Part shown: one piece after another, positions 48,701 to 60,561 of the stretch | Layout of the letters: each line of letters starts with the position of its first letter | How positions within the stretch are numbered: position 1 is the first letter of the stretch | Source of the DNA: Flaccisagitta enflata | Lineage: Eukaryota; Chaetognatha; Sagittoidea; Aphragmophora | Assembly (NCBI GenBank): GCA_965153355.1 | Contig: OZ231128.1 | Location: 4,030,001-4,094,000 of the forward strand | Direction: 5' to 3' | Length of the DNA stretch: 64,000 nt | Program-made: the position numbers and the translations under genes | Notes under the pieces: model-generated | What the model saw: only the letters and a program-made list of their open reading frames with translations | Databases searched by the model: none | What the model was told of the DNA's origin: nothing

Positions 48701-50905
48701 AATGAAAAAAGTTGATATCAGACTGATCTGACAAGGGAGGCGGGATTGGCAGGAGGTGCTGACAGCAACAAAATCGGGATCAACCTTCATTCATGAGAGG
48801 GAGTCCGGGGAGTAGAAGCAAGGGCTAGCAACAATGGGAAAAAATCAATATCAGACTGATCTGACAAAAGGAAGGGCGGGATTGGCGGGGAGAGTGCTGA
48901 CAACAGCTAAATCAGGATCAGCCCTTATTCTTGAGAGAGTCATGGAGTAAAGGGAGTGCTATTAGCAATGGGGGAATAAAGTCAATATGGGACTGATCTG
49001 ACAAAAGGGAGGGCGGGATTGGCAGGGGAGTGCTGACAGCAACAAAATCAGGATCAACCCTTATTCATGAGAGGGAGTGCGGGAAGTAAAAGGGAGTGCT
49101 AGCAGCAATGGAAAAAAGTTGATATCAGACTGATCTGACAAAAGGGAGGGCGGGATTGGCAGGGGAGTGCTGACAGCAACAAAATTAGATACAACCTTCA
49201 TTCATGAGAGGGAGTGCGGGAAGTAAAAGGGAGTGCTAGCAGCAATGGAAAAAAGTCAATAACAGACTGATCTGGCATAAAGGAGGGCGGGTTGGCAGGG
49301 GAGTGCTGACAGCAACAAAAGTGAATCAACCTTCATGCATAGAGAGTGCGGGGAAGTAAAGGAGTGCTAGCAGCAATGGAAAAAGAGATTGATATTAGAC
49401 TGATCTGACAAGGGAGGGCGGGATTGGCAGGGGAGTGCTGACAACAGCAAAATCAGGATCCCAACCTTCATTCATGAAGTGCGAGTAAAGGAGTACTAGC
49501 AGCAATGGAAAAAAGTCAATATAGATTTGATCTGACAAAAGGAAAGAAGTAGGGATTGGCAGGGGAGTGCTGACAGCTTAACAAAATCAGGATCAACCCT
49601 TATTCATGAGAGGGAGTGCGGGAAGTAAAAGGGAGTGCTAGCAGCAATGGAAAAAAGTCAATATCAGACTGATCTGACAAAAGGGAGGGTGGGATTGGCA
49701 GGGGAGTGCTGACAGCAACAAAATCAGGATCAACCCTTATTCATGAGGGGCGGGAAAGTAAAGGAGTGCTGCCCAGCAATGGTAAAAGTTGATATCAGAC
49801 CCCAGTCTGACAAAGGGAGGGTAGGATTGGCAGGGGAGTGCTGGCAGCAACAAGTAAATCAACCTTCATTCATGAGAAGAGTGCCCGGAAGTATAAAGGT
49901 ACTAGCAGCTGTTGGAAAAAAGTTGATATTAGACTGATCTGACAAAAGGGAGGGCGGGATTGGCAGGGGAGTGCTGACAGCAACAAAATTAGATACAACC
50001 TTCATGCATGAGAGGGAGTGCGGGAAGTAAAAGGGAGTGCTAGCAGCAATGGAAAAAAGTTGATATCAGACTGATCTGACAAAAGGGAGGGCGGGATTGG
50101 CAGGGGAGTGCTGACAGCAACAAAATCAGGATCAACCTTCATTCATGAGAGGGAGTGCGGGAAGTAAAAGGGAGTGCTAGCAGCAATGGAAAAAAGTCAA
50201 TATCAGACTGATCTGACAAAAGGGAGGGCGGGATTGGCAGGGGAGTGCTGACAGCAACAAAATCAGGATCAACCATCATTCATGAGAGGGAGTGCGGGAA
50301 GTAAAAGGGAGTGCTAGCAGCAATGGAAAAAAGTCAATATCAGACTGATCTGACAAAAGGGAGGGCGGGATTGGCAGGGGAGTGCTGACAGCAACAAAAT
50401 CAGGATCAACCCTTATTCATGAGGGGGAGTGCGGGAAGTAAAAGGGAGTGCTAGCAGCAATGGTAAAAAGTTGATATCAGACTGATCTGACAAAAGGGAG
50501 GGCGGGATTGGCAGGGGAGTGCTGACAGCAACAAAAGTAAATCAACCTTCATTCATGAGAGGGAGTGCGGGAAGTAAAAGGGAGTGCTAGCAGCAATGGA
50601 AAAAAGTTGATATCAGACTGATCTGACAAAAGGGAGGGCGGGATTGGCAGGGGAGTGCTGACAGCAACAGAATTAGATACAACCTTCATGCATGAGAGGG
50701 AGTGCGGGAAGTAAAAGGGAGTGCTAGCAGCAATGGAAAAAAGTTGATATCAGACTGATCTGACAAAAGGGAGGGCGGGATTGGCAGGGGAGTGCTGACA
50801 GCAACAAAATCAGGATCAACCTTCATTCATGAGAGGGAGTGCGGGAAGTAAAAGGGAGTGCTAGCAGCAATGGAAAAAAGTCAATATCAGACTGATCTGA
50901 CAAAA
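45790..50905 (+). repeat. 137-bp satellite, plus-orientation array
   Basis: About 37 units. The intact unit (for example starts at 50,141, 50,278 and 50,415) contains ATTCATGAGAGGGAGTGCGG, AGTGCTAGCAGCAATGG, TATCAGACTGATCTGACAAA and GGCGGGATTGGCAGGGGAGT. Units from about 49,950 to 50,900 are almost perfect. Those from 45,790 to about 49,900 carry many indels. A degenerate unit extends to about 51,085. Confidence 0.95.
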
Positions 50906-51085
50906 CTGGTGTCATAAGAGGGAGTGCGGCATGTAGAAGGGAGTGCTCACAGTAATACAGTCAGTTTAACCCCGACCTTCAAAAAGGGAGTGCGGGACCT
51001 TGTAGGGAGTGCTACAGAACAGAAATTAGCAACTTGTTCTGTGAAGGAAGGTTTCATGAGAGGGAGGGCGAAGACCAGGGAGAGC

Positions 51086-52754
51086 GGAAATACCTATCCC
51101 ATGGTTTTGAAGCTCTGAAAATAATGTTCAAGTTGGAACAGCACAGGAGAGGTTTTATCTATTCAGCAGTGAAGTAAATGCAATAACAGCAAACCACTTT
51201 AGTTTTAGTAAATTTTATTGAGATCTAGAATATAAGATTATGAAAACCCTAGTAAAAATCATCCAATTCGCATGAAAATTGAAGTGATATCAGGAGACAC
51301 ACACCTGAACTACCACCTAAAATTTTGTAGAAATTGGACCAAAACTTCCATCATTTTTTTAGATTTTAACTTTTTTTTAAATTCCCTTCTATGGAGTCAT
51401 GGGCAGTCCAGAAAAGGAGTAGTCATGTTCAAATTGCTCTAGCTTCTAAACCGTTTGAGTTAAAATTTTTGGACACGACTCAAATAAAAGATCTTTCAAA
51501 GAGCTTTCTAACCATCACCGAATTTAATAAGTTTTTCTTTAATTGAGGTAGATAGAATCTGTTTTAAAAATCCGGCATTTTTTTTGTCGCCAAGGTTAAG
51601 CCCTATCAAGCCCTATCAAGCCTTAAACTGAATCTGAAGCCTAAATTTAGCTTTTCATGTCTCAACCAACTTTTTCAGTGAAAAAATCAGCCTTGACATC
51701 CAAGATCAACTATTAAAAGCTTTTAAACAGTTAACATCTTGGTACTTCAATCAACCCTTCAAAGCACCTTGTAGGACACCTTAGACATATGAAAACCCCT
51801 CTGTGATCTACAATGTTGCCCACAATGGCCCTCAAAGGTATGATGTCATTTTGATAAAATACACAAGAAATGTCTAAATCCTCGTCCCCCTACCTGTTGT
51901 TTTATGGATCTTTATGTCCTCAAATTAGCGCTAGCCACTATGAAGCCCTAAATCAGCTCTTCCTTTAGTTGAAATAACTCTCTCTGACCTGATATCAGCT
52001 CTTTTAAGCCCCAACTCAGCCTTTTTAGGCTTCTAATAAACCCTTCCATACTTGGAATCATCCCCAGTAAGCCTCAAATTAGTCCTTAGAAGCTTCAAAT
52101 TGAGTTCCTAAGTACAATGATACTGCACTGGACCTCTGGTAATAAGTGTAATTTGGCTTCAAATCAAAGATGGGATTTTTCATGCTTTTGGGTTTTCTCA
52201 ATATTTTTCTCACACATAAATCTTGCTCTAGAGTGATATCATGCCTAGTAGTCCCCTAACTGGAGTATGTTTATTTGTCTTGTAATTGAGAAAAAATTCA
52301 AATTATGTACAAAGTTTGACTCTGTGGGGTAAAAAAAATCAAATTTTGGTTATTTTAGGAAGTCTCGTCTTTTTTGAGCTAGAGTACATGTTTCTGAAAA
52401 TTTGTAGCAAGGAAAGCTAATTTTTTTCTTTCAAATGGCACCAACCACAGGTCTCTATGATGATTTTTCACTGAGTTATGATTTCTTTAATCTTTTTTAT
52501 GACCTATGGTTTTTCACAATTTTTGCCATTTTTTTAGCATTCGCGGTATATCAAAAATAGGCTCTTGCTTGCAACTTCCGCCAAAATTCAAAGTTATTTC
52601 AGTGATTTAGTAGCCTATAAGGGTCGGTCTTATCATAGAATATCTCCCTCTTTATGAACGACTTCAGTGATAATTCTCATTACACCCTACCAACAGAAAC
52701 ATTTCGAAAAGAACAACAAGACTCACGAAACACCTTAAAAATTGTTTCAGTTGC
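51086..52754. other. No gene; decayed composite-like repeat
   Basis: About 51,590-52,110 has decayed ~20-bp units (CCTCAAATTAG, AGCCTAAATTTAG, GGCTTCTAAT) and GAAAACCCCTCTGTGATCTAC, resembling the interior and terminus of the composite family. The remainder is AT-rich with no supported gene. Confidence 0.45.
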
Positions 52755-52892
52755 AGTCGAAATGTGCTGAAAACAGCGGTTTTGAAGGGGGCGTAGCAGA
52801 CAGACATACCAACCCGCAACCGATCGTCACTTGGATGGATGGACAGACAGACCCTCCTATAGTGTAGAGATACGATGACGCATCTTAAAAAG
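52755..52892 (+). mobile_element. Structured element, family 3, 5'-truncated
   Basis: AACAGCGGTTTTGAAGG, a GGATGGACAGACAGACC tract, then TATAGTGTAGAGATACGATG and ACGCATCTTAAAAA. The 3' module is recognisable; the 5' stem arm is not. Confidence 0.5.
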
Positions 52893-52966
52893 TAACTGCA
52901 CTCTAGTAGCAAGCAACAAAAAGCTGGAGAACTGTTGAGGTCATGTCCCGTGGAACCGACTTTTTC

Positions 52967-53226
52967 GGTGCGTTTCCAGTCAGACAACCGCGTTTTGAAC
53001 AGGCCACTTGTTCGCTCGCTATGTTCGTGCGCTCGCACCGCTCACTCTGCTCACTCGCTCCGCAGCGCTACGCTCGCTGTGCTCGCTCGCTCCGTTCATG
53101 GGCTCACTCACTCACTTCGCTCACTCTCTCGTGGGACGGTTGAAATTTTTGAATATGTGTTCACGCTGTGATTGCGTTTCACAAGAACAAACGCGTTTTT
53201 CATCTTCACTAGAAACACGCCCCAAC
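52967..53226 (-). mobile_element. MITE with GAGCGAGTGAGCG-type interior, copy 1
   Basis: Ends near GGTGCGTTTCCAGTC (left) and ACTAGAAACACGCCCC (right), matching the inverted termini of the complete copy at 57,663-57,920. The interior is a CTCGCTC/GCTCACT repeat. Opposite in orientation to the next copy. Confidence 0.6.
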
Positions 53227-53242
53227 TTTGGTTTGTCTTGAG

Positions 53243-53460
53243 GAAGGGCGTATTGCTACTGACGACCAAAAACGCGTTTCTTCCCATGAAACACGTTTAC
53301 AGCGGGAATACATATTCATGAATATCAACCGTTGCACAAGGGAGTGAGCGAAGTGAGTGAGCGAGCTTAGCGAAGCGGAGCGCTGCGGTGCGAGTGAGTG
53401 GTGCGAGCAAACGAGTGTAGCGAGCGACCGAGTGGCCCGTTCAAAACGCGATTGAAAGCT
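53243..53460 (+). mobile_element. MITE with GAGCGAGTGAGCG-type interior, copy 2
   Basis: AGGGCGTATTGCTACTGACG start, GCGAAGTGAGTGAGCGAGC interior, and CGTTCAAAACGCGATTG near the end. The right terminus is decayed. Together with copy 1 it forms a ~490-bp inverted pair. Confidence 0.55.
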
Positions 53461-54237
53461 ATTGGCCAACCAACAAATTCATGCGGAATCGATGGACGGT
53501 AAACTTAGATGTTCTTTGCTTTACGTAAAGTTATCATAACATCCTTCTACCCCCAGAGGCCCAAAACAGGCTTGTAGGTTTTGGAGTAGCGAGTGGCGCC
53601 GCTACTCGGCAGGTTAGAGGGCGACGATGGGAGGAAGAAAAAAAAGATGATGAAGACACTACTAACGCGTCCGCATTAAAGTCATTTCAAAGATGAACAA
53701 CTAAGATGTGCCGAAGGAGATAATTTGCATATTGCATTCTCGCTAATTCCTCTTTATTTTCATAGCAAAAAGTGATCACTATAAAATTTCCAATGTTCTG
53801 ATGATAGTGTATGCGTTTTCGAAGCAATCTGATTTGATTTGAAATTTGTCTGTTATTTTGTTAACGTCAGCTTTAATAAACGAGTAGCTATTGACCAACA
53901 ACATTCATTTTCATAAGATCTTCCATAAAGTTCGATGCCTCTCTGTCTCAATACCCTGCCCACCCGTCCGCAACTGGTATTGGCCGTGTATCCGGCCTTG
54001 TTCATTTCATTACGCTTTTTTGTTTAGAAGGCGAGGGAGCAATCTCGCCTCACAATAGTGTGCACTGGGCAAGGAAGATCGCCATATCACTGATGGTTAT
54101 TCAAAATAACGCTGGCTGTTATTAGGAGAAAGTACAGTAGATTCCGTCTAGACCTGAGATAACGGGGGCAAGCGTTGTGGGAGAATAAATAAAGCCAGAG
54201 GATTGATATTTGAAATATAAACTAATAAAAAAATGTT
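53461..54237. other. Mostly plain sequence with a partial family 1 element
   Basis: 53,958-54,004 reads CGTCCGCAACTGGTATTGG then CCGTGTATCCGGCCTTGTT: the 5' end of a family 1 element on minus, truncated. 53,588-53,612 contains GTAGCGAGTGGCGCCGCTAC, an imperfect palindrome. No gene. Confidence 0.5.
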
Positions 54238-54582
54238 TTATTCTCTATGACAGCTAGTTGCTATGGAAACACATTTCCATGTATTCTCGCAAAATTATCA
54301 ACATTTTGAGACATTTTTTTCAGGGAACATTGCTTAAAATCAAATTTGCAACAACTTTCCCACGGTATGTTCTGTAAGAATAGCGCTCGTTTGGCCGTTG
54401 CTAGGGAGTGTAACTATGTGTGACGGCCCCTAGCAATGGCCTAACGAGCGATATTCTTGCAGAACATGCTGTGGGAAAGTTGTTGTAAATTTGATTTTAA
54501 ACAATGTTTCAAAATATTGATATTTTTGCAAGAACACATGGAAAAGTGTTTCCATGGCAACCAGCTATCATGGGGAATAAAG
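54238..54582. repeat. 345-bp imperfect palindrome (fold-back element)
   Basis: Arms of ~160 bp. The left TTTATTCTCTATGACAGCTA matches the inverted right end CCAGCTATCATGGGGAATAA. GAACATGCTGTGGGAAAGTT mirrors AACTTTCCCACGGTATGTTC. The centre (54,398-54,440) contains GCTAGGGAGTGTAACTATG and GGCCCCTAGC. No coding content. It abuts composite copy J by ten bases. Confidence 0.8.
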
Positions 54583-54591
54583 CATCCTTTT

Positions 54592-55243
54592 GGGCAGCGG
54601 CCCCGAAGGGGCCGATGACCTATGCTTTCACACATAGGGGAAATTTCTCCTTCTCCTTCTCCTTCTCCTTCTTCTCCGTCCCCCCCCTCGAGGCCTAGTC
54701 TACAGGCTAGAGGCCCAATCCTAGTCTGGAGGCCCAAATCCTAGTCTTGAGGCCCAAATCCTAGTCTTGAGGCCCAATCCTAGTCTTGAGGCCCAAATCC
54801 TAGCTTCGAGGCCCAAATCCTAATTTCGAGGCCCAAATCCTATTCTTGAGGCCCAAATCCTAGCCTCAGGGCTCAAACCCCAGCCCCAAGGCTCAAATCC
54901 CAGCCTCAAGGCTCAAATCCCAGCCTCAAGTCTCAAATCCCAGCCTAGAGGCTCAAATCCCAGCCTCAAAGCTCAAATCCCAGTCTCAAGGCTTAAATCC
55001 CAGCCTCGAAGCTCAAATCCCAAGCTCCAGGCTCAAATCCCACTCTCCAGGCTCAAATACCAGCCATGAAGCTCAAATACCAGCCTCGAGGCTCATATCC
55101 CAGCCTCCAGGCCCTAATTCTAGCCTTGAAGTTCAAATAAAAACAGCATAGGTCATCGGCCCCTTCGGGGCCGCTGCCCCTCTAACCACCTCACCCACAT
55201 ACACTCACCTAGGGGCAACGGGTACCGCTGATCATCTGACGCT
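54592..55243 (-). mobile_element. Composite element, copy J (variant hairpin)
   Basis: Starts GGGCAGCGGCCCCGAAGG, then CCTATGCTTTCACACATAGG in the place where other copies have CCTGTAGAACACAGG. About 20 units of a 20-21-bp repeat (GAGGCCCAAATCCTAGTCTT) follow. The opposite terminus ends TTCGGGGCCGCTGCCCC, with an extension through GGGGCAACGGGTACCGCTG. Structurally complete. Confidence 0.75.
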
Positions 55244-55284
55244 TTTGCGACTATTATTAGTCTATATTCAAAATATCACTCTCC

Positions 55285-55390
55285 TGGCTTCATTTGTCTT
55301 TCCACAATGCTTGCCCCCATTATCTCAAGTCTAGACGGAATCTACTTTACAAATACTCATCACATCATTCACATGTACATGGTTTCCAAG
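55285..55390 (+). repeat. Dispersed repeat, also at 12.1 and 60.2 kb
   Basis: CTGGCTTCATTTGTCTT, CTTGCCCCCATTATCTC, GTCTAGACGGAATCTACT: shared with 12,115-12,200 and 60,155-60,260. Nature unknown. Confidence 0.6.
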
Positions 55391-55413
55391 GAAAACGCGT
55401 CCATACAATATCA

Positions 55414-55414
55414 C

Positions 55415-55511
<97 letters not shown>

Positions 55512-55580
55512 GACAGAGAGAGACAGAGACAGAGACAGAGACAGAGAGACAGAGACAGAGAGACAGAGACAGAGACAGAA
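55414..55580. repeat. (AG)n / (ACAG)n microsatellite
   Basis: Pure AG for ~80 bp, then ACAG and AGACAG variants. Confidence 0.97.
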
Positions 55581-56350
55581 AATGGAAGGGATTTCAGGAT
55601 TTAGCCAAACAAGCTGACAGATACAAAAACACAGACTGAAAAACAGACAGAAAGTCAAACAGACAGATTGACACTGAGACAGGCTGACAGACATACAGAC
55701 AGACAGACATACAGAAAGGAAGACTATTTGTTCAAAGAATCAGAATTATAACCGCCCTGAATTAGGGCTCCCACGTTGGTTTCTGGGCTGTTTTGATTTT
55801 GATCTTGACTCAAATGTTGTTTTACTATTTTTACGCTGATAATTCAATTTCACATTCTTTTTTTTTTCTTTTTCAAGAAACTCTCCTTATTATCGATTGA
55901 GGATTTCGGATGAGAGCCCCTTTTTCGGCTCAACTGAAAAAGATTAACAAATCTGAAAAAAAAATCAATTTAAAAAGCCAGAATTGGGGCAGAATTGAAA
56001 AAAAAAAGTCTTGAACCAAAACCAAGATCTCCGTTATTGACGCCAAATAGAAAATTGTGAAAGTCACTGGATACTGGATAGTGTTTTGACTTTTTTGTAT
56101 GCCATAATATGTATTCACATTTACTTAATTGCTACTACTACTGGCTTGATGGTTATGTTCTGGCGAGTCAACAAGAGGCTTTGTCCGTCCCTCCCTCTGT
56201 CCGTCCATCATTCGTTGGTCCGTCTATCTGTCCGTCCATCGTCTTTAATGATCGAGTTGAAAAGTGTAAAACCCAATCTCAATTATGTTACCAACAGAGC
56301 AACAAATGCTTGAGCATTTTTTGATACAGCATAATTCAAACCATCCTGAA
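55581..56350. other. No gene seen
   Basis: ACAG-type tail to about 55,720, then AT-rich sequence. CCGTCC tracts near 56,185-56,240. No supported coding region. Confidence 0.5.
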
Positions 56351-56352
56351 CT

Positions 56353-56653
<301 letters not shown>

Positions 56654-56926
56654 ACAAGGCCAAGTAGGCCAACGATGCGTCCTCTTTGAATGCATGTTTT
56701 TTTTTAATGAATGTTTTTTATGTATGAATGTTTTTTGTGAATGAATGAATGTTTTTTTATGAAGGAATGTTTTTTATGAATGAATGTCATTTACGAATGG
56801 GTTAGAACTACTTTTCTGTTGAAAAAATGCATAATTTTGATGTTTTTAATGAATGCGTTACCAACCAACCAACAGACCAACCGACGGACACAGCCTATTA
56901 TAGAGATGCGAGGACGCATCTAAAAA
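56654..56926 (+). mobile_element. Short structured element, family 3, complete
   Basis: Starts ACAAGGCCAAGTAGGCC. The 5' arm GATGCGTCCTC (56,674-56,684) pairs perfectly over 11 bp with GAGGACGCATC (56,910-56,920). The middle has GAATGTTTTT-type repeats and an ACCGACGGAC tract. The 3' end is ATTATAGAGATGCGAGGACG then CATCTAAAAAA. This copy combines the family 2 start with the family 3 stem, linking the families. Confidence 0.8.
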
Positions 56927-57659
56927 ACTCACAAGAGCCGAGGGGCCGAGCGTAAATTTGGATTGAAAAGGAAACAAAGGAATCACGCCACACTGAAGAG
57001 GGAAATAGATATTGAGGAGTGGAATAAGTGACCATTCGTAGATGCGCCCCTTTGTAATTTCACAAAGACATTACGATACTTCAAGCCGCGTGCACATGAT
57101 ATTGTGACTGTACATTTTGTCACTTCAGGGGGTCAGTTCATCCATCAGTCACGTACTGTATTAATTCCAGGAGTGTACCAAATTGATTCGCCTTTGATTC
57201 CCCCCCCCCTACCTCTCCTTCCCCCCTACCTCTTTCCCCCCCACTCTGCCTTTGCTTTCCTCCCCGCGATGCGTTATTATTATAAAATCTATCATTTTCT
57301 TCCCTGTAGAGCATCATAACCTTCCTTTTTGCTATTCCCAAACACTTTGATCACCCCCCCCCCCCACGCCCGGGGGAGACTCAATTATATACATTCTTGA
57401 TTTGTTCTCTGCGTTTTGTTAATGCATGACATCTCCTCTTTAAATATCAAATCACTATTTCGTATCGCTATTTTTTCCAAGTGTGAATAGAAATGCGAGA
57501 ACTAATTTCAAAACAATAGTCTGGATTCGGGAATGCTAAGAAGAACCAATATTTTCACAGAAACTTCCGAGGAATTATAAGAATGAAGAAAAAAATGTAT
57601 ATTTTGCGCGACTCGCCCCCCCCCCCGTTTCACTTGTGAAGACAACGTGACCCAACTTT
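56927..57659. other. No gene; C-rich runs
   Basis: C-runs at about 57,200-57,240, 57,354-57,375 and 57,615-57,626. No supported coding region. Confidence 0.5.
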
Positions 57660-57662
57660 TTA

Positions 57663-57920
57663 GGGCGTGTTTCTAGTGACGAAAAAAACGGGTTTGTTCC
57701 CATTGAAGGCGCTTACAGCATGAACACATATTCATGAATTTCAACTTTCCCAGGAGAGAGTGAGCGAAGTGAGTAAGCAAGCCCGTGAACGGAGCGAGCG
57801 AGCAAAGCAAGCGCGGCAAAATGGAGCGAGTGAGCGGAGTGAGCGGTGCGAGCGAACAAACTTCGTGAGCGACCGAGTGGCCTGCTAAAAACGCGATTGT
57901 CTGTGACTAGAAACACCCCC
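57663..57920 (+). mobile_element. Complete MITE with TTA target duplication
   Basis: 258 bp with terminal inverted repeats GGGCGTGTTTCTAGT and ACTAGAAACACCCCC, flanked by TTA on both sides (57,660-57,662 and 57,921-57,923). A 3-bp TWA target duplication is characteristic of PIF/Harbinger elements, so this is probably a Harbinger-type MITE. The interior is a GAGCGAGTGAGCG-like short repeat and encodes nothing. Confidence 0.7.
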
Positions 57921-57971
57921 TTAGTTGTCTGCAAAAAAATCTACTGCCTCTTTTAGTCACTCATGCTTTTT

Positions 57972-58481
57972 GGGCAGTGGCTTCAATGAGCCGATTGCCT
58001 TTAGAACACAGAAGTGGATTTCCAGACATTCGTCATTCCATCTGTTCTCCTATCTGTTCTCCTATCCCTCCCATCCCCCCCTCTGTTGGCCATCAAATCA
58101 GAACTCTCAGGCTAGCTTTTGCCCTCTCAGCCCTCATATCATCTCTCTCAGTTCTTTTAAAAAATAGCCTTCCCGAATTAGCCCTCCAGGTTTCAAATTA
58201 GCCCTCCAGGTTTCAAATCAACCCTCCGTACCTCAAATCCATCCCAGACCTGAAATCCGGCCATCGGACATCAAATCTATCCTCCAGACCTCAAATCTGC
58301 TCTCCGGGCTTAAAATCAGTCATCTGATGCCTGAAATATGCCATCTGGAAATTCACACTTGTGTTCTACAATCTACAGCCCTTTGAGGCCACTGCTTTGC
58401 TCTCATTCTACTTCTTCATTTGATCACTTCGAGCAGGGCAACGGGTACCGTCAACCGTATGCGATCTTTGGATGACTGGTT
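57972..58481 (-). mobile_element. Composite element, copy K, diverged
   Basis: GGGCAGTGGCTTCAATGAGC start, ~20-bp units such as CCCTCCAGGTTTCAAAT, CTTGTGTTCTACAATCTAC near the second terminus, and the extension GCAGGGCAACGGGTACCG. All parts are recognisable but worn. Confidence 0.6.
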
Positions 58482-59587
58482 ATCATTTGTGGAGTCTCAT
58501 TTTAACGTTTTCATGTTCTTAATCATGTTGTTTTTGAAGGTTAGATGAAGAGTAATCATTCATCATTTTAGATGGATTCCTTTCTTTTTTTTTTCTTTTT
58601 TTTTTTCTTTAATCCTTCTGTATTTCTTAGGTTTCTTTTCATCTGTAATGTATTTATTATTGACAAATGTCAAAATGAAATTTTGAATGAGGGTTTTTGT
58701 TTTCTTTTTTTTTTTTTCCTTTTTTTTCGCTTTCTTGAGCAGCGTCAGGATTGATAGTTGTTATTATCGCCGCATTGATCCATCTTTTTTCTCCCGCACT
58801 TGTGACGTCTTCTTTATTTACGCTGATCAAGTGAACCTTTTTTTTCATTTTTTGTGTTTTTCTTAACCATCTTTTATCTTTTGATTTTCCGTTTCATGGC
58901 TGATAACTCCAGATCATTTGAATTATTTCGACTATGTACATAATGAAAAATTTTCAACTGAATAAAAACCTTTGATTTAAAAAAAAATAACAGAAAACTG
59001 ATGTGTTTTTATTTTGAGCTGTGGTAATTGGCCTGTATCATCTCTATCAAACTGATCTTAAGTGATTTTCTTAATTCAACTAGGTAAGCTAGTATCACTT
59101 AGTACAGGTTTCTTTTGATTAAGATTTTGACATTTTGTTAAAATGATCATGAATCATTGCAGATGCATATCAAAGAGTTCTCTTCTTCTTTTTCTCTCGC
59201 TTCTGGTTTGAAACGTGAAAGAAGTTGAAAATTGAGAATGAAATTGGATAACAAAAAAAAAAAGATGATTCGGGATTCTGGACCTTGACTTCGAAATCCC
59301 CGAGATTTTTCGTGCAGGAGTGATGGAGATGAGAGAGTTCAAACGATTGCCCAGTCCACAAAGAGTCCAGATCGTAACCTTTGATTCAGGTCCAATGGGT
59401 TAATCTCAAATTTGATGAACAAAAAAAAAAAAAACCGCCGTTTAAACCTTCGCTATTAGTTATTTTAAACGTTGATATCTGTGAAGAAATGATTCTTTAA
59501 GATTGCTTCATGCGTCACCAGGTATTGCTTTTATGATACAGTATATCGCGCCAAGACTTGACTGTGTATCCAGCTATGTTTAGTAAA
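58482..59587. other. No gene; poly-T patches
   Basis: T-rich tracts at 58,580-58,612 and 58,700-58,730. Otherwise AT-rich, no supported gene. Confidence 0.5.
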
Positions 59588-59722
59588 ACAAGGCCAAGTA
59601 GGCCAATAAGGAGCGACGTGTGGATCGTCGAATGAATGCGTTATTCAACAGACCAACCGACCGACCAACCAACCGACCAACCAACGGACACAGCCAGTTA
59701 TAGAGGTGCTTTGTCGCACATA
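59588..59722 (+). mobile_element. Short structured element, family 2, diverged stem
   Basis: ACAAGGCCAAGTAGGCCAAT start, AGGAGCGAC 5' arm, ACCGACC tract, and TATAGAGGTGCTTTGTCGCA end. The stem now has mismatches (AGGAGCGAC versus GTCGCACAT) and the terminal TAAAAA is changed to TAGAAT. Confidence 0.65.
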
Positions 59723-60527
59723 GAATGATAGTGGCGTTACAAATTTACCCTGAGATTTGGCAACTTTTTGCATCTTCAATAAGCCTTGGCCAAAAAGACG
59801 TTTCTGAATTTCATAAACAAGCACATGTACTTTCGGCAACTTTAAAAACACAATCAGTTGCTGACCATGCAACTATATGAATCACTTTTACTGCCAATTA
59901 TCCATCTATCTGTTGGTTCATTAGTTGGTTGGTGCATGTATCAATCCATCCATCCCATTTGTTGATTTCACTTGGATTCCAAAGTGTCTGACTAACCTCT
60001 TACATCAATGCCCCTGGCCCCCTGCTAACTGGCAAGTGATGTAATCTTAGGTTGCTATGTATTTGACTATGTTCTCATAAGTGTAGGGGCCTCACTACAA
60101 CAATGATTTTAAATTTTTCACCAGGTAGATCAGGCCTTGCTAAATATTGCAAATATATCTCCCCTGGCTTTATTTGTATTCTTGTTATGCCTGCTCCCAT
60201 TATTTCGTGTCTAGATGGAATCTACTGTATGTATGTACTAGATCCCACCTCATCAAGTTACTGTATTTGAATAATATCGTCAATATCAGATTTGTAATGA
60301 TTAGCTAGCCTCCAATCTGAGTCAAAACACTTGCATTACCAACAAAATAGATGAGGGCAAATGATTGTTACCAAAATTCAACAAATAACCCGGCCCTATG
60401 AACCGTATCTTCTCCAATGTGCGCCCGGGCGCTTTGAACTAGAGAAAAATATATTGTCATTTTACCCTCTTATTGACCCCCCCCCCCATGATCTTTTAAC
60501 ATTGTTTTTTTTTTTTGTTTTTTTTTT

Positions 60528-60561
<34 letters not shown>

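Noticed and set aside
52935-53469. Several short overlapping ORFs on both strands
   Set aside because: They are shadows of the GAGCGAGTGAGCG-type interior of two inverted MITE copies.
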